Positions 46,773-58,405 of a DNA stretch of 64,000 nt are shown piece after piece (within the stretch, counting starts at the first letter, position 1; every line of letters begins with the position of its first letter). The stretch is taken from positions 930,001 to 994,000 of the forward strand of contig LUGG01000014.1 of assembly GCA_001683735.1 (NCBI GenBank), read 5' to 3'. The notes below the pieces were generated by a model. The model was not told where the DNA came from. It saw only the letters and a list, made by a program, of their open reading frames with translations, and searched no databases. Origin of the DNA: Grifola frondosa (Eukaryota; Basidiomycota; Agaricomycetes; Polyporales; Grifolaceae). Position numbers and translations under genes: made by a program.

Positions 46773-46963
46773 TCAGAAGGCGTCGCCAAACTGCGGCAAA
46801 TAACGCAATCACGTGCCTGTTTCAGCGCGTCGACGCGTTGTGTCGTTGAACTCTTTCCGTTTCTCTGTTCTTCTTCCACCACATATCCTATTCTTGTTTA
46901 ATTCTGAGCTTCGTCTGCAGCGCAGACTAGCTCGTGGCTTATTTATTTGTTTTAATTACGGCC

Positions 46964-48865
46964 ATGAAACGTACTTACGACTATAGCTTCGTTCCCAGTG
47001 CCGACTTGGACGACCTTGGTGCTTCTAATACACCCCCGCTCGTTTCAACATCTTCCTGCCGCGCTGGCGCCGCAACGTATCATGGACAACTATCCGATAT
47101 CCATGGCCGACTATTATTTGAATGGTAACGGCTTTAATTACCCTGTCGTGTCGACACTGGAGTTCCGTGTTCCCCTTCTTTCTGGTCCTGTTGAGCTCGA
47201 CACTGACTTTCAGTCGAATGCATCGGGAGTGCCGCCTCACTTCCAAATTGAAGCAACTTGGGACAGGTCGCCTACACTTTGTCGATCCCCACTTTCTGGG
47301 CTTGGTATTCGCTGCGATGGCCCGTTGTCTCTGCACGTCTCGGATGGGACTACTATGTTTGGCAATGCCTCCCGGATGATAGATTCTCTACCTCAGACTA
47401 TGGATTCTCATTGTTCCTCCCAAGTGATGACGGAGGCAGAAAAAGAAACATTGTCCCTTCATGATATCTGCCATTTGGATTCTCCGACTGATCGAGGAAA
47501 TGTGGACCATCTTGCCCACCTAAGCAAGGATGATATTCGAGCTGATCCAGTTCCATCTCTCAACGCCGATACAGCATACTCCGAATGTCCCACCACTGAA
47601 TTCACAGCTGCGACAGCACGCTCACCGCCGCCATCGTCTTCGTTTCCATGTCTTTCCTTTGGTAGTAACTCTGGTTCGGAAAGCAGTCTGGATGGTCTCG
47701 GGTTCACTCCATCCAAATATGCCGGGAAGAGCTTTCTGCGTCTGTCTTCGTCGCCCTCTTGTGCCGAAGGCAATGCTGCTATAGGCATTTATGCGGATGT
47801 CAACATGCGCTTCTTGGCGCAGGAGGAAGGTCCCATCTTTGGGGTCAACCCAGCAGATGTGATGGGAAATATGTCTGTCAAGACCGAAGATTGCATGCAT
47901 CACCCGTCCCCGCAGAGTTCTCAACCTCAAGCTCGAACTTGCAGCTTTCTTCCTCCCCGAATCTCTCAGCAGATCTCCCTGGCGAGGTACTTGTCAATAC
48001 CGGCTTTTCAGACGAGGCCATCAGCGCAATCATGTCAGTGTTATCGGCTCCCGCTCCTAGCCAGGCGGACGTCAAGCTGGAGGATCACGCGAAATTGCAG
48101 GCCCCTCTTGCTCCCGTATCAGTGCATAGACACGAAGTTTTTAACTCCCAGGGCGTTAGACTACAGTCACAGGTGCCTACTACCAACGTAGGACCTCCGA
48201 CTGTGCCCTTCATCCCACCTGGTCTCTCCTTGAGTTATCCAAACGCTAGCCGCTCGCCTCTCGTCAGCATCCAAGTCCCGCAGGTACAAGCCCTCCCCAC
48301 TTTCCCAGCACCTGGAGTCCCTGCTGCAGTTGATTCGCAAAGCCCGGTGCTAAACGCGCACCAGGGCATCGATCTTGCAGACCTGCGTAGGCGGGCGGAT
48401 GACTTCCGGCAACGCAACCCTGGAATGGAGCTCGACAAGGTGTGGCTACAGGCGTACGCGGGGCGGCTATCGCAGCGCGGAGAGCTCATCGAGGACTATC
48501 GGTGCTATGTCGTCGGCTGCGGGCAGCGGAACAAGCGGCGAGACCACATCCTCGTGCACGTCGGCTCGCATGTCGAGCACCGGCCATGGCAGTGTGGTTT
48601 CTGGTATGTTACATCCCGCTCATTTTTCTGTGTGTTGTTAGGCTAAACGGGATTGGTGGGGCGCAGCGGGATGCGATTCTTGCGCAAGAACGAGTGCAAG
48701 CGGCACGAGTCAAGCCATGGTGGGACCAAGCCGTTCTCCTGCCCGATTTGCGCGCCGTTCCAGGAGAGGTGCTTTGTGCGCCAGGATCTGCTCAAGAGGC
48801 ATATGCGGGTGAGCCATGGTGTCCAGTCGGATCCCGCGGAGATCGTAGGAAACGGGCGAAGGTGA
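46964..48865 (+). CDS. C2H2 zinc-finger transcription factor
   Basis: A long Ser/Pro/Asp-rich, largely disordered N-terminal part precedes a C-terminal DNA-binding region. Three C2H2 fingers are visible: C-x4-C-x12-H-x3-H (about 48507-48576), C-x2-C-x12-H-x3-H (spanning the intron 48604-48666) and C-x2-C-x16-H-x4-H ending near 48815. The intron splits the second finger exactly between its two cysteines' codons. Two frame shifts need explaining: near 47070, where the true start could instead be the ATG at 47082, and near 47900, consistent with one missing base. Targets are unknown. Identity as a sequence-specific regulator rests on the fingers. Confidence 0.75.
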
Positions 48866-49158
48866 TGAAGGCCCCGGAAGAATATTGGCCGTAGTGAGTT
48901 TGAGTTTGTGGTTTGTTGGCATTGTTGATTGTAGGACGAGGGCAATACATATTATTGATGTTCGAAGCATCCCGTGCGATGAGGTATATCAATAGTACAC
49001 AGTACAAATACAGTGGAAGTCTGAAGTTCTTTCATCGACCGGATCCCAGAGTTTAGCTTCTGAAGCATATCACGCTGTCAGTTTCAACACCCAAGAATAA
49101 GTTTGAGACATACTATACAACAGACTTCAACCGATGGTGAAGAGTGCGGGCAATATGG

Positions 49159-49877
49159 TTAATCGTGAACGTCTGCCTGTGGAGGACCAGCGAAGTTGCC
49201 CTCGCTCCAGTCTTCCTCGATGGGTTGTTCGGATGCTGAAGAGTTGAAGGCGCCTCCCGAGAACTGAAGTGCCCCAACCGGCAAGGACTGAGTGACTGTT
49301 GTGCGCTTTCTAGCGGAACGGAGAGGCTTTGTTGGCCGAGGATGCATATCCTTACTAGCTGGCTGACCCGCCTCATCGCTGAGCATATTCACATCATCGT
49401 CAGATGCCAGCGGGTCCTCCTCCCCTTCCTCCTCGAACTTGTCATGATCGCGCTTGTTGAAAGAGGAGGACAAGGACGCGAGGGAATTCGAACGGGAGTA
49501 CACGTCGCGGAGAGTGTCTTTCGCGGATCGGAACGAGGGAGTCTGTGTGAACGGAAGCCTTCTGTCTGTGACTACGGCATCGGGGGATAGGGGAATGGGA
49601 TTGGGGAAGCCCTCTGTAACACCTAGCACGCGTCGCGTCGACGCGTCAGTATGAATGCAAGCTAGATAAAGCATTGGGATAGATTCACTCTTTCTAACGC
49701 GCGGCCCAACGTTTCGGAGACGCGTGAGAAGGTCTGGGTCGAGGCTAGATGACTATCGTTACTTCAAAGCTTTACGGTTCGAAAGCAACTTGCATACCCA
49801 TTGCTTGGGGGGTTATCTGCCGCTGCTTGGGAGGAACGTGTTTGGTCCATGAAGATGCGTTTGGGTGGTGAGGACAT
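49159..49877 (-). CDS. DIF1/SPD1-like ribonucleotide reductase regulator (tentative)
   Basis: Three exons: 49798-49877, 49690-49744 and 49159-49622, with 53- and 67-bp introns. Joined, they give about 200 residues. The core, split by the second intron, reads 'LDPDLLTRLRNVGPRVRKS' followed by 'VTEGF', which resembles the conserved block of the fungal RNR inhibitor family (DIF1, SPD1). These proteins control nuclear import or activity of the small ribonucleotide reductase subunit. Then comes a Ser/Thr-Pro and acid-rich region and a C-terminus 'DWSEGNFAG'. The spliced frame is clean. Family assignment rests on one short motif, so it is moderate. It is divergent with NPC1. Confidence 0.5.
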
Positions 49878-50178
49878 CGCTGATAGTAGGATGGCAATCG
49901 ACTTGGTGTCGGGCGGGGGCACAGGCAGCTGGCGGGCGAAAGATAGAAGGATGGGTATGCGTAGGCTGAGAACGTCGCGTGCCAAATTAGTCACGCGTTT
50001 TGCACGACCGTGTCTCTTACGTAAACACAGCCCAATCGGGCACTCCTGGTGGCGCTACCAGCATACGTACTATCGCGCGACCTTCACTTTGAACGTTTGT
50101 TTACCAACCCTTGTCATCCCTGGCCGCTACGTTGTAAAGAGAGGCAGAATCACACTCTCAGGAAGTTCACCACTCTCT

Positions 50179-53100
50179 ATGGCAGAACTTCAGCATCCCT
50201 CCCATACGGACATGTACGCCAGCAGCGAGGGTCGTTGCGCTATGCGCGGTTCATGCGGTCCTAAGGTGTTCTTTGGCAAGAACCTACCATGTCCGTATGA
50301 CGGCCCAGCTTCTGAGGCAAGTGGATGGAATGAATCGCGTCTGTTATATCTCTCATACTTTGCCCGAACGCTTGCAGGACGATGTTGACCGCAATCTCCT
50401 CGTGTCTCTTTGCGGTCCTGAGTTCTCGGAAGGTCCAACGTGTTGCACGACCAGCCAGCTCGAGACCATGCGGGATAATCTTGGTTTAGCAGAGAACGTA
50501 ATATCATCGTGCCCTGCATGCCGGAATAACTTTCGCAAGTTCTGGTGCTCCTTCACATGTTCTCCTGACCAGGCAACATTCTTGAATGTTACTTCGACAC
50601 AGAAATCCAATACTGGCAAGACCGCGGTCAAGTCGGTGGACTTCTTCGTCTCCGAACGGTTCGGGGAGGGTTTCTACAGCAGTTGCAAGGACATCCAGAA
50701 CGGTGCAACCAATGGCTATGCCATGGACCTCATTGGTGGGGGTGCCAAGAATTATTCTGCTTTTCTGAAGTTCATGGGTGACGAAAAGGATATGGGCAGC
50801 CCTTTCCAGATCAACTGTCCTCCCCACCACCATCCGAATTGTCCGCTTTCGACGCGATACCCCGCAATTGCGCTGACAGCGACCTGGGCAGCCGTTGTAG
50901 TTGCATCGACTGTCCGAATGTCTGCCAGAAGCTACCAGATGTCCCTGATCCCAATGCAGAGCCAACATGCCACGTCGGCCTCATCTCGTGTCTCACGTTC
51001 GTGCTTATTATCGCTTACGGACTCGCAGCTTTATCGTTCTTCTGCGGATATGTGCTGCAATTAACCATCCGCAAACGAAGAGAGAAGTCGTATGAGCGCG
51101 TCGCGCTTTCTGCAGATGCCGCATCAGAGCATCTCGTTTCGCCACGAACACACGCGCGTGGCCTCGTTGGGGCCTCCTCTCTTGCCCAGTACGTAGATGG
51201 CGATGAGTCTACAGGTACACAATCCGAATCGCGAAATTTGGGTCGCGGTGCATCCCTTCTAGATCCTATAGAGACCGTCCAACCCCGTCAGTACCGACTT
51301 AATACCGTTCTCCGCCGCTCGTTTTACAGGCTAGGGCTGGTAACGGCGTCATCACCGTGGCTGACATTTGCTCTCGTGTTCACTGCCGTCGGCCTGCTCA
51401 ACCTCGGATGGAAGAAGTTTGAGATAGAGACGGACCCAGTCCGTCTGTGGGTGGCACCAAATTCGGAGAGCAAGCTGCAGAAGGAGTTCTTTGACGAACA
51501 TTTTGGGCCATTCTATCGCGTGGAGCAAATTTTCGTCACGTCCAGGTTAGAGGCTGACGAGGAGGCTTCGATTACTGGCACCAAGCCCCCCGTACTTTCA
51601 TGGGAACATTTGAAGTACTGGTCTGGTGTCGAGACCGACATTCGTGCGCTGCGTTCCTCCCCGAATGGTTATGGTCTATCCGACGTATGTTTCAAGCCCG
51701 CGGGTCCAGAAGGTTTCTGCGTCGTGCAATCTGTGATGGCGTGGTTTGGCGAAGATTTGGACCAATACGATCCTGAGACGTGGGCGTCACGTTTAGTCAA
51801 ATGTGCAAATTCGCCTGTCGAGTGTTTGCCAGACTTCCAACAGCCGCTCGCGCCACAACTTGTTTTGGGCGCTGTCCCTAAAAACGAGGACGATTCCAAA
51901 CGATACCTCGATGCGGAGGCGTTCGTCGTCACGTACGTTGTATCTGACTCCCTGGACAAAGAGGAACAGGCTAGGGCAATGGAATGGGAGCGTACCTTGC
52001 GTGACTATTTACAGCAACTTAGCGAACGGGCACCAGAAGAAGCAGGACTGGAAATTGCATGGTCCACAGGAGTGTCGCTCGAAGAAGAGATCAACAAGAG
52101 CACCAATACGGACGTCAAGATCGTGGTCCTCTCCTATCTTGCCATGTTTTTCTATATCTCGCTCACATTAGGCAATGGCGTCGTTGGCCGCGACGAAGAC
52201 GGGATAGTGACCTCTATCACGCGCTGGGCGATAAATTTCCCTAAATTCTTCATACGCTCCGATACTTCCTCGTCCCTTTCCATAGACTCTCGGAATTCCC
52301 CCACTATCTTCCCTCGATTGCCTCGCAAATTATTCGTTGGCTCCAAGTTCACACTAGGATTGTTTGGCATCGCCCTCGTCATTCTCTCTGTATCGTCCTC
52401 AGTGGGATTCTTTTCACTCGTGGGCGTGAAGGTGACATTGATCATTGCAGAAGTTATCCCTTTCCTCGTCCTTGCTGTCGGCGTCGATAACGTGTTCATT
52501 CTAGTGCATGAACTCGACAGGCAAAACCTCATGCACGGGCCTAATGCAGGCGCGGTGACTCACACCTTTGGGTATGGATTCACAACGCCGATGTCGCCGA
52601 CGCAGTCCCGCAGCCGTTCACAGTTCGACACACACTCACATGAAGACTCTGTGGATGCTGCATCAACGCCTCTATATCTCTCTGCGGAAGAACGCGTAGC
52701 AAGGACGCTTGCAAGGATGGGCCCGTCCATTCTCCTTAGTTCGATTACAGAAACCGTAGCATTTGCGCTAGGTGCATTGGTGCCGATGCCTGCCGTCCGA
52801 AACTTCGCATTATATGCTGCGGGAAGTGTGCTGCTGAACGCTATCTTGCAGGTGACCGTGTTCGTGAGTGCGTTAACGATTGACCTGAAGCGCGTCGAGG
52901 TGAGGATCCTCCAGATAGACCTTATTTGTTTGTGCTGATTCTAATTATGCCTTAAGGCGAGCCGGGTAGATTGTTTCCCTTGCGTTCGTCTGCCATCCCG
53001 GATCCTACTACAAGATGGGCCTCCTTCCGGAGGCGGCCTTGGTGTCCTTGCGCGTTTTATTCGCCGCCATTACGCGCCTTTCTTGCTCAAACCCGTCGTG

Positions 53101-54717
53101 AAGGGTACAGTGCTACTCGCCTTCGGTGGGCTTCTGGCAGCCTCCATAATCTCTATTCAGCATATTGAATTAGGATTTGGTACGTTCTCTTCCTGGCGTT
53201 CGCACTCACCAACAGCTAACTCCTCCCCAGACCAAAGACTAGCATTGCCATCCGAATCCTACCTCATACCATATTTCGATAACGTGGATGCATACTTGGA
53301 CATAGGGCCTCCAGTCTACTTTGTCGCACACGACGTTGATGTGACCCACCGACCTGGTCAACAGAGCTTATGTGGACGCTTCACGACATGCGCCGACCAC
53401 TCAATAGCCAACATCCTGGAGGCCGAGCGTAAACGAACCGAGTCATCCTTCATCTCACAACCTGCAGCATCATGGATAGATGATTTCATGAGCTGGCTTG
53501 ATCCCATGAAAGACAAATGCTGCCGCGTGCGCAAGAGGGATCACAGCGTCTTCTGCGGCGACAGAGAGTCTCCAAGGGTGTGTCAGACATGCTACGAGGA
53601 CAAGGAACCGGCGTGGAATGTTACTATGGATGGATTCCCAGAGGGTGCCGAGTTCATGATGTATCTGCGGCAGTGGCTCATTTCCCCTACATCGGAAGAT
53701 TGTCCGCTAGCTGGAAAGGCATCCTTTGGAACGGCCCTATCACTGTCTCCCGACGGCAGCGATGTACTCGCGTCACATTTCCGCACGTTCCACTCACCAT
53801 TGAGATCGCAAGCAGATTTCATTAATTCCTTTGCAGCCGCACATCGTATCGCTGACAATCTCTCGAAGGAGAGCGGCATGACAGTGTTCCCATATTCACT
53901 GCATTATGTCTTCTTCGATCAGTATGCCCACATTGTCGCAATCACGGAGCAGATACTCGGGCTTGGCCTAGCTGCAGTTCTCCTGGTCACCGCGCTGCTT
54001 CTTGGGTCGTGGAGAACTGGGGTCATCGTCACAGGCGTTGTCGCCCTCACTGTTGTAACGGTCATGGGTGCCATGGGTGTTTGGAGCATCAGCCTGAACG
54101 CAATTAGTCTTGTCAACCTTGTCATTTCACTCGGAATCGCTGTAGAGTTCTGTGCTCATGTTGCACGTGCATTCATGAGCGCAGGGTCCGGTCTTCCCGT
54201 TGACCATCCGGCAGGCCAGAAAGAGCGAGATGAGCGAATGTGGACGGCGTTGGTGGATGTCGGTCCATCTGTAAGTGCCAAACTTTGTCGCGCTCTCACA
54301 ACTGCTAACCTTTTCTTGCTACAGGTTCTGTCAGGGATCACTTTCACGAAGCTCATCGGCATGTGTGTGCTTGCACTTACTCGCTCAAAATTCTTGGAGG
54401 TCAGTGGTACTTTGATCGCGTTTTGACATGAACACTCAGCCGTTTGAATGAAGATTTATTATTTCCGCATGTGGGTCACCTTGATCATCTCGGGTGCCCT
54501 ACATGGCCTGGTGCTGCTTCCAGTTGTTATGAGTCTGGCTGGAGGCCCCGGATTCCCTCTCCAAGAGGCTGATGAAGAGTGGATGTCGCACGCAATTCGA
54601 AGCGATTATGAATATACGTAAGTAACTTTTCAAATGTGGCAAATTCATGATGATATTGATCTGTTTTTCGCATACAGCCCTTTCCTCGCAGACGACGATT
54701 CTACGACCAGTGATTGA
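50179..54717 (+). CDS. NCR1: Niemann-Pick C1 family sterol transporter (NCR1)
   Basis: This vacuolar/lysosomal membrane protein moves sterols. The N-terminal domain has 'EGRCAMRGSCG' and many cysteines. The sterol-sensing domain spans about 52340-52900 ('FFSLVGVKVTLIIAEVIPFL', 'VGVDNVFILV'), and a second transmembrane block lies at 53930-54560. Introns: 50317-50377 (GC-AG borders), 52900-52956, 53180-53230 (51 bp, frame-neutral), 54271-54324, 54400-54453, 54618-54677. The C-terminus is acidic ('YEYTPFLADDD'). A single base appears missing near 50815, shifting the frame in a conserved region. The signal-peptide exon is not certain: a hydrophobic 'ALLVALPAYVL' stretch near 50040-50070 may belong to it. 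Confidence 0.92.
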
Positions 54718-54842
54718 GTATGGCGGGAGATAGCTATATGTACACTATACATACTGCTGGTCGATGTACTGAACAAATACACACGTTACTTTTTGTAATA
54801 AAGAGCAAATTCATAACTAAAGCAACAAGACAATAGATAGAG

Positions 54843-55768
54843 CTAATCTCCTCGGGGTGACCTCGACCTGCTATCCCTGATATCATCGCGGCTATGGCTC
54901 CTCCTTCCCCGACTGACGGACCGTGAACGACTTCTGCTCCGTGTATACCTCGAGTAGGACGAGTACGAACCTGAACGCGAACGAGAACGAGGGGTAAGGG
55001 ACCTCGTGCGGGAGCGACTTGAAGCCACCGAGTAGCTCCGGGAACGAGAACGGCGAGCGCGATAACCCGTGCCTCCACGCTCATAGCTCGGCGATCTCCT
55101 TCTGGGTCCCAGCCGATCAGGGCCTCTCCGAATCGGTGAGCGAGAACGGGAGCGGGAGCGCGAACGTGGTCGATAGGTGTCTCTGGGAGGAGGTGGTCTA
55201 CGACCACCAAGTGGCCTAGCACGGTAGGTGTCGCTGAATCGGGGCTCGTAACGATCTCTACGTCCTAGTCTGGGTGGCGGAGAGCGAGAGCGTGACGGAG
55301 AGCGAGAGATAGTTCTTGGCCTTTCACGACCAAACCGCCCGCGAGGAGGCGGACGCGGGGAACGCGAACGTGAACGCACGGGAAGTTCAGACAGTTCGAC
55401 TTTCAGCATCGCACCATCTAGCTGTCCTCCATCCATATGTGACGCGGCCTTGTGAGCAGACGCAGAATCAGCATATTCGAGAGCAGCCTTCCCTCTGTTC
55501 TGTCCCGCTAACATTTCAGAGTTAGAACTGTCATAGAAACGATAAAAATGTGTAGCATACATTTTCCGAAGATTGGGAGGTCAATTTTGATGATATCACC
55601 ATAAAACCCGAATATTGTTCGTAGGTGGGCCTCCACGACATTGCGAGTGAGATTTGTGATGATAATCACTTTGGCATTGATAAACTTTTCGTCTCCATTC
55701 CCGTTTTCCATTTCAATATCGCCATCGTTGAGAGGGTGAGGAGAAGTCGAGCGTCCTCGTGTAGACAT
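54843..55768 (-). CDS. RNPS1-like SR-type RNA-binding protein
   Basis: Two exons (55561-55768 and 54843-55507, intron of 53 bp) encode one RRM followed by a long Arg-Ser tail. The RRM reads 'VIIITNLTRNVVEAHLRTIF' with 'YGDIIKIDLP', then 'NRGKAALEYADSASAHKAAS' and 'HMDGGQLDGAMLKVELS', the order and wording of the RNPS1 family. RNPS1 works in the exon-junction-linked ASAP/PSAP complexes in splicing and RNA decay. The C-terminal about 140 residues are dominated by RS, SRS and PPR repeats. The frame is intact. It shares a 132-bp divergent promoter with DPH1. Confidence 0.87.
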
Positions 55769-55900
55769 TGAAGAGTGAGCCAGTGGTTGATGTATAACGA
55801 AGGTTGGTCACACATTCACTCCTGGGTCACACATAGTTCATAGATACTATCCTGTCACACCTATGGTCACGAATTTATCCTCACCAATCGCACTGACAAA
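55769..55900. promoter_or_regulatory. Short bidirectional promoter between RNPS1 and DPH1
   Basis: Only 132 bp separate the two start codons. The gap contains four GTCAC boxes: GGTCACACA at 55806 and 55825, TGTCACACC at 55852 and GGTCACGAA at 55866. The even spacing suggests factor binding; this is inferred. Confidence 0.55.
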
Positions 55901-57681
55901 ATGACGGACGGACCCAAGGTCCCCACAGCCTCCAGTTCCTCTAATGCTACGAAGCCGCGAAAGCGGTTTGTTGGTAGCAAGTCCGCAACACCCTCTAAAC
56001 CGGGTGTTTCTTCCATGGTGGCAAATCAGATTCCTCAGGATATCCTCAATGACACACAGTTAAACGCAGCGATCAAGCAGCTGCCTAATAATTACTCATT
56101 TGAGATACACAAGACCATCCATCATGTCCGCAAAAATAATGCACAGATGGTTGCTCTGCAGATGCCAGAGGGTCTCCAAATGTTTGCCTGCACTATAGCT
56201 GACATCATCGAACGGTGCGCAGGTGCCGCTTGCTCGTGCCCTCAATCCCGAGTCTTAACTGACTCTTTCCATGCAGATTCACCAATGCACTCACTGTGAT
56301 TATGGGAGATGTAACTTACGGCGCATGTTGTATCGACGATTACACCGCCGTCGCTCTAGGCTGTGACATGCTAGTCCACTATGGACACAGTTGTTTGGGT
56401 CGGTAAATCCATCTGGAATGCTCGGCTTTGACTGATTTTTAAATCACAGTGCCAATTGACCAGACTACGATCAAAACGCTATACGTCTTCGTCGAGATTT
56501 CCATCGATTCCGCTCATCTTGTTCAGACCATTCGTATGAACTTTCCCAGTGATCGTCAGCAGTTTCAGGAGACACTTTTGAACTCCGAAGAAATGGACAG
56601 CCAAATACCTGCAGGTTGGCCTTTGACTCAGGGTGGTCATCTTCGAATAGAGGGGCCAAACTCTCAAGGACAGCCCAATGAGGACAGCGAGACCACATCC
56701 TCCATATCATCTGCACATCTGCCATCTGAACCCACTCGCCTGGCATTAGTGTCCACGATTCAATTTGTAGCTGCTTTGTCACGACTTCAAGACGACCTGA
56801 CTACAGAGTGCTCTGATTCCGTATCGCCGAGATGCATGATTGGTGGTCCTTCTACTACATCAGAGGTCGGAGATCTTGCCGTTGGGCGACCACGACTATG
56901 GATGGGGAAGTACGATGCTACAATTCCACGTTCTAAGCCTCTATCGCCTGGAGAAATCCTCGGGTGCACGGCACCGCGACTTGGCGATGTAGATGCCCTT
57001 CTGTAAGTTGTGTCATGATTATGGTGTCGCCTCGAATAACTGACCTCTGTTATAAACAGCTATCTGGGAGATGGTCGGTTTCATCTCGAATCTATCATGA
57101 TCGCGAATCCCTCCGTTCCGGCTTTCCGCTACGACCCTTATTCCAAAAAACTGACGAGGGAGCGGTATAATCATGGAGAAATGAAGATGGTGCGGGATCA
57201 AGCGGTTCAGGCTGCTAGAAGGAGCATTCAAGCCTTGACGCCTCGGAGCGATGACCCAAAGATGACCGCAGATCTCGACAAGGACCAATCCCCGCTGTGG
57301 GGCGTAATTCTTGGCACACTGGGCCGGCAGGGCAGTTTCAAGCAACTACAAGCCATTACGCATCAACTATCCGCCTCCCGAACACCTATCCCATACATGC
57401 CTATCCTGTTGTCAGAGCTGTCGCCTGCAAAGCTTGCCCTATTCAATCCCTATATCGCGACGTTCGTTCAAACATCATGTCCCCGTCTCTCGATCGACTG
57501 GGGTTATGCATTTGATAGGCCGCTATTGACTCCGTATGAGACAGCTGTGGCGGTCGGTAAAGCAGTGGGATGGATGGGGGACAAGAGCGAAGCGAGAACC
57601 GGAGGCGGAGGCGTGTATCCGATGGACTTCTACGCTGCCGGAAGCCCTTGGGCTGTTGCAAGAGCGAAAGCAGCATACTAA
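55901..57681 (+). CDS. DPH1: Diphthamide synthase subunit DPH1 (2-(3-amino-3-carboxypropyl)histidine synthase)
   Basis: DPH1 pairs with DPH2 as a non-canonical radical-SAM enzyme that starts diphthamide synthesis on elongation factor 2. Four exons: 55901-56214, 56277-56398, 56450-57002 and 57060-57681. The three cluster-ligating cysteines are visible in '[10 protein letters not shown]', 'HYGHSCLVPIDQT' (restored across the second intron) and '[15 protein letters not shown]'. '[11 protein letters not shown]' is another family hallmark. The frame is intact from ATG to TAA once introns are removed. A Ser/Thr/Glu-rich insertion at about 56600-56700 and another near 56830 make it longer than yeast DPH1. 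Confidence 0.95.
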
Positions 57682-58405
57682 TGCCCTACCTCTCTGTTGT
57701 TAGCGTACGTTTATACCGAAAGTTTCACATCCGAGCGCGGCGAGAATATATGTTTCAACACTCCATCTGAAGCGCAGGGATCCTCCGATGATTTCGTGGC
57801 AACGTGGGACAACACATACCATGAATTTATGCGTACATATAGTCGCTTGCGTTATATCGACGTCCAAACATAACAATGAGCCTCCAGGTTACAAGCCGGT
57901 CGCGGAGTTGAAGTTGAAAGTTCGTCGTCTGAGTGACATGTTGAACGCGTACAAGCGAACAATATCGCCATATTGATTGAAATATTGTGTGAAATTTTTT
58001 GAGTAGAAAGTCATGACACGACGTCTCTGGCACGAATGTCCGCACTACAAAAGCTCACCTGATCGAGGTAGAATACTTCAAAAAAAAAAACCTACGCAGC
58101 ATTTCGTGAGATCTACTTGACTGAGTCGACAACTTCCGGTAATAACTTACTGTGTTCAAGATTTTCTGCACAGATTTGAGGTTATTCGGTGTTATTTTAT
58201 TTCCGGCTTTCTGGGTTTCAGAGCTGCCCTTTCATGTTGCTACTCTCGATAAATACCAGGTCCACAAAATCTCGTGTTCATTTGATAACGTCGACAAGCA
58301 CGCATATAGCTATGATACAACAAAAATTTCCGGTGAATCAAGAAACCTCATACACTGGTGAATAATATGAATATCAACTCGCCGCAATAACAGTCACAGT
58401 TGAAC
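57682..58405. other. Convergent intergenic region between DPH1 and STRIP
   Basis: No gene is visible. An A-run of ten lies at 58080-58090. The region should hold the 3' ends of both genes. Confidence 0.6.
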
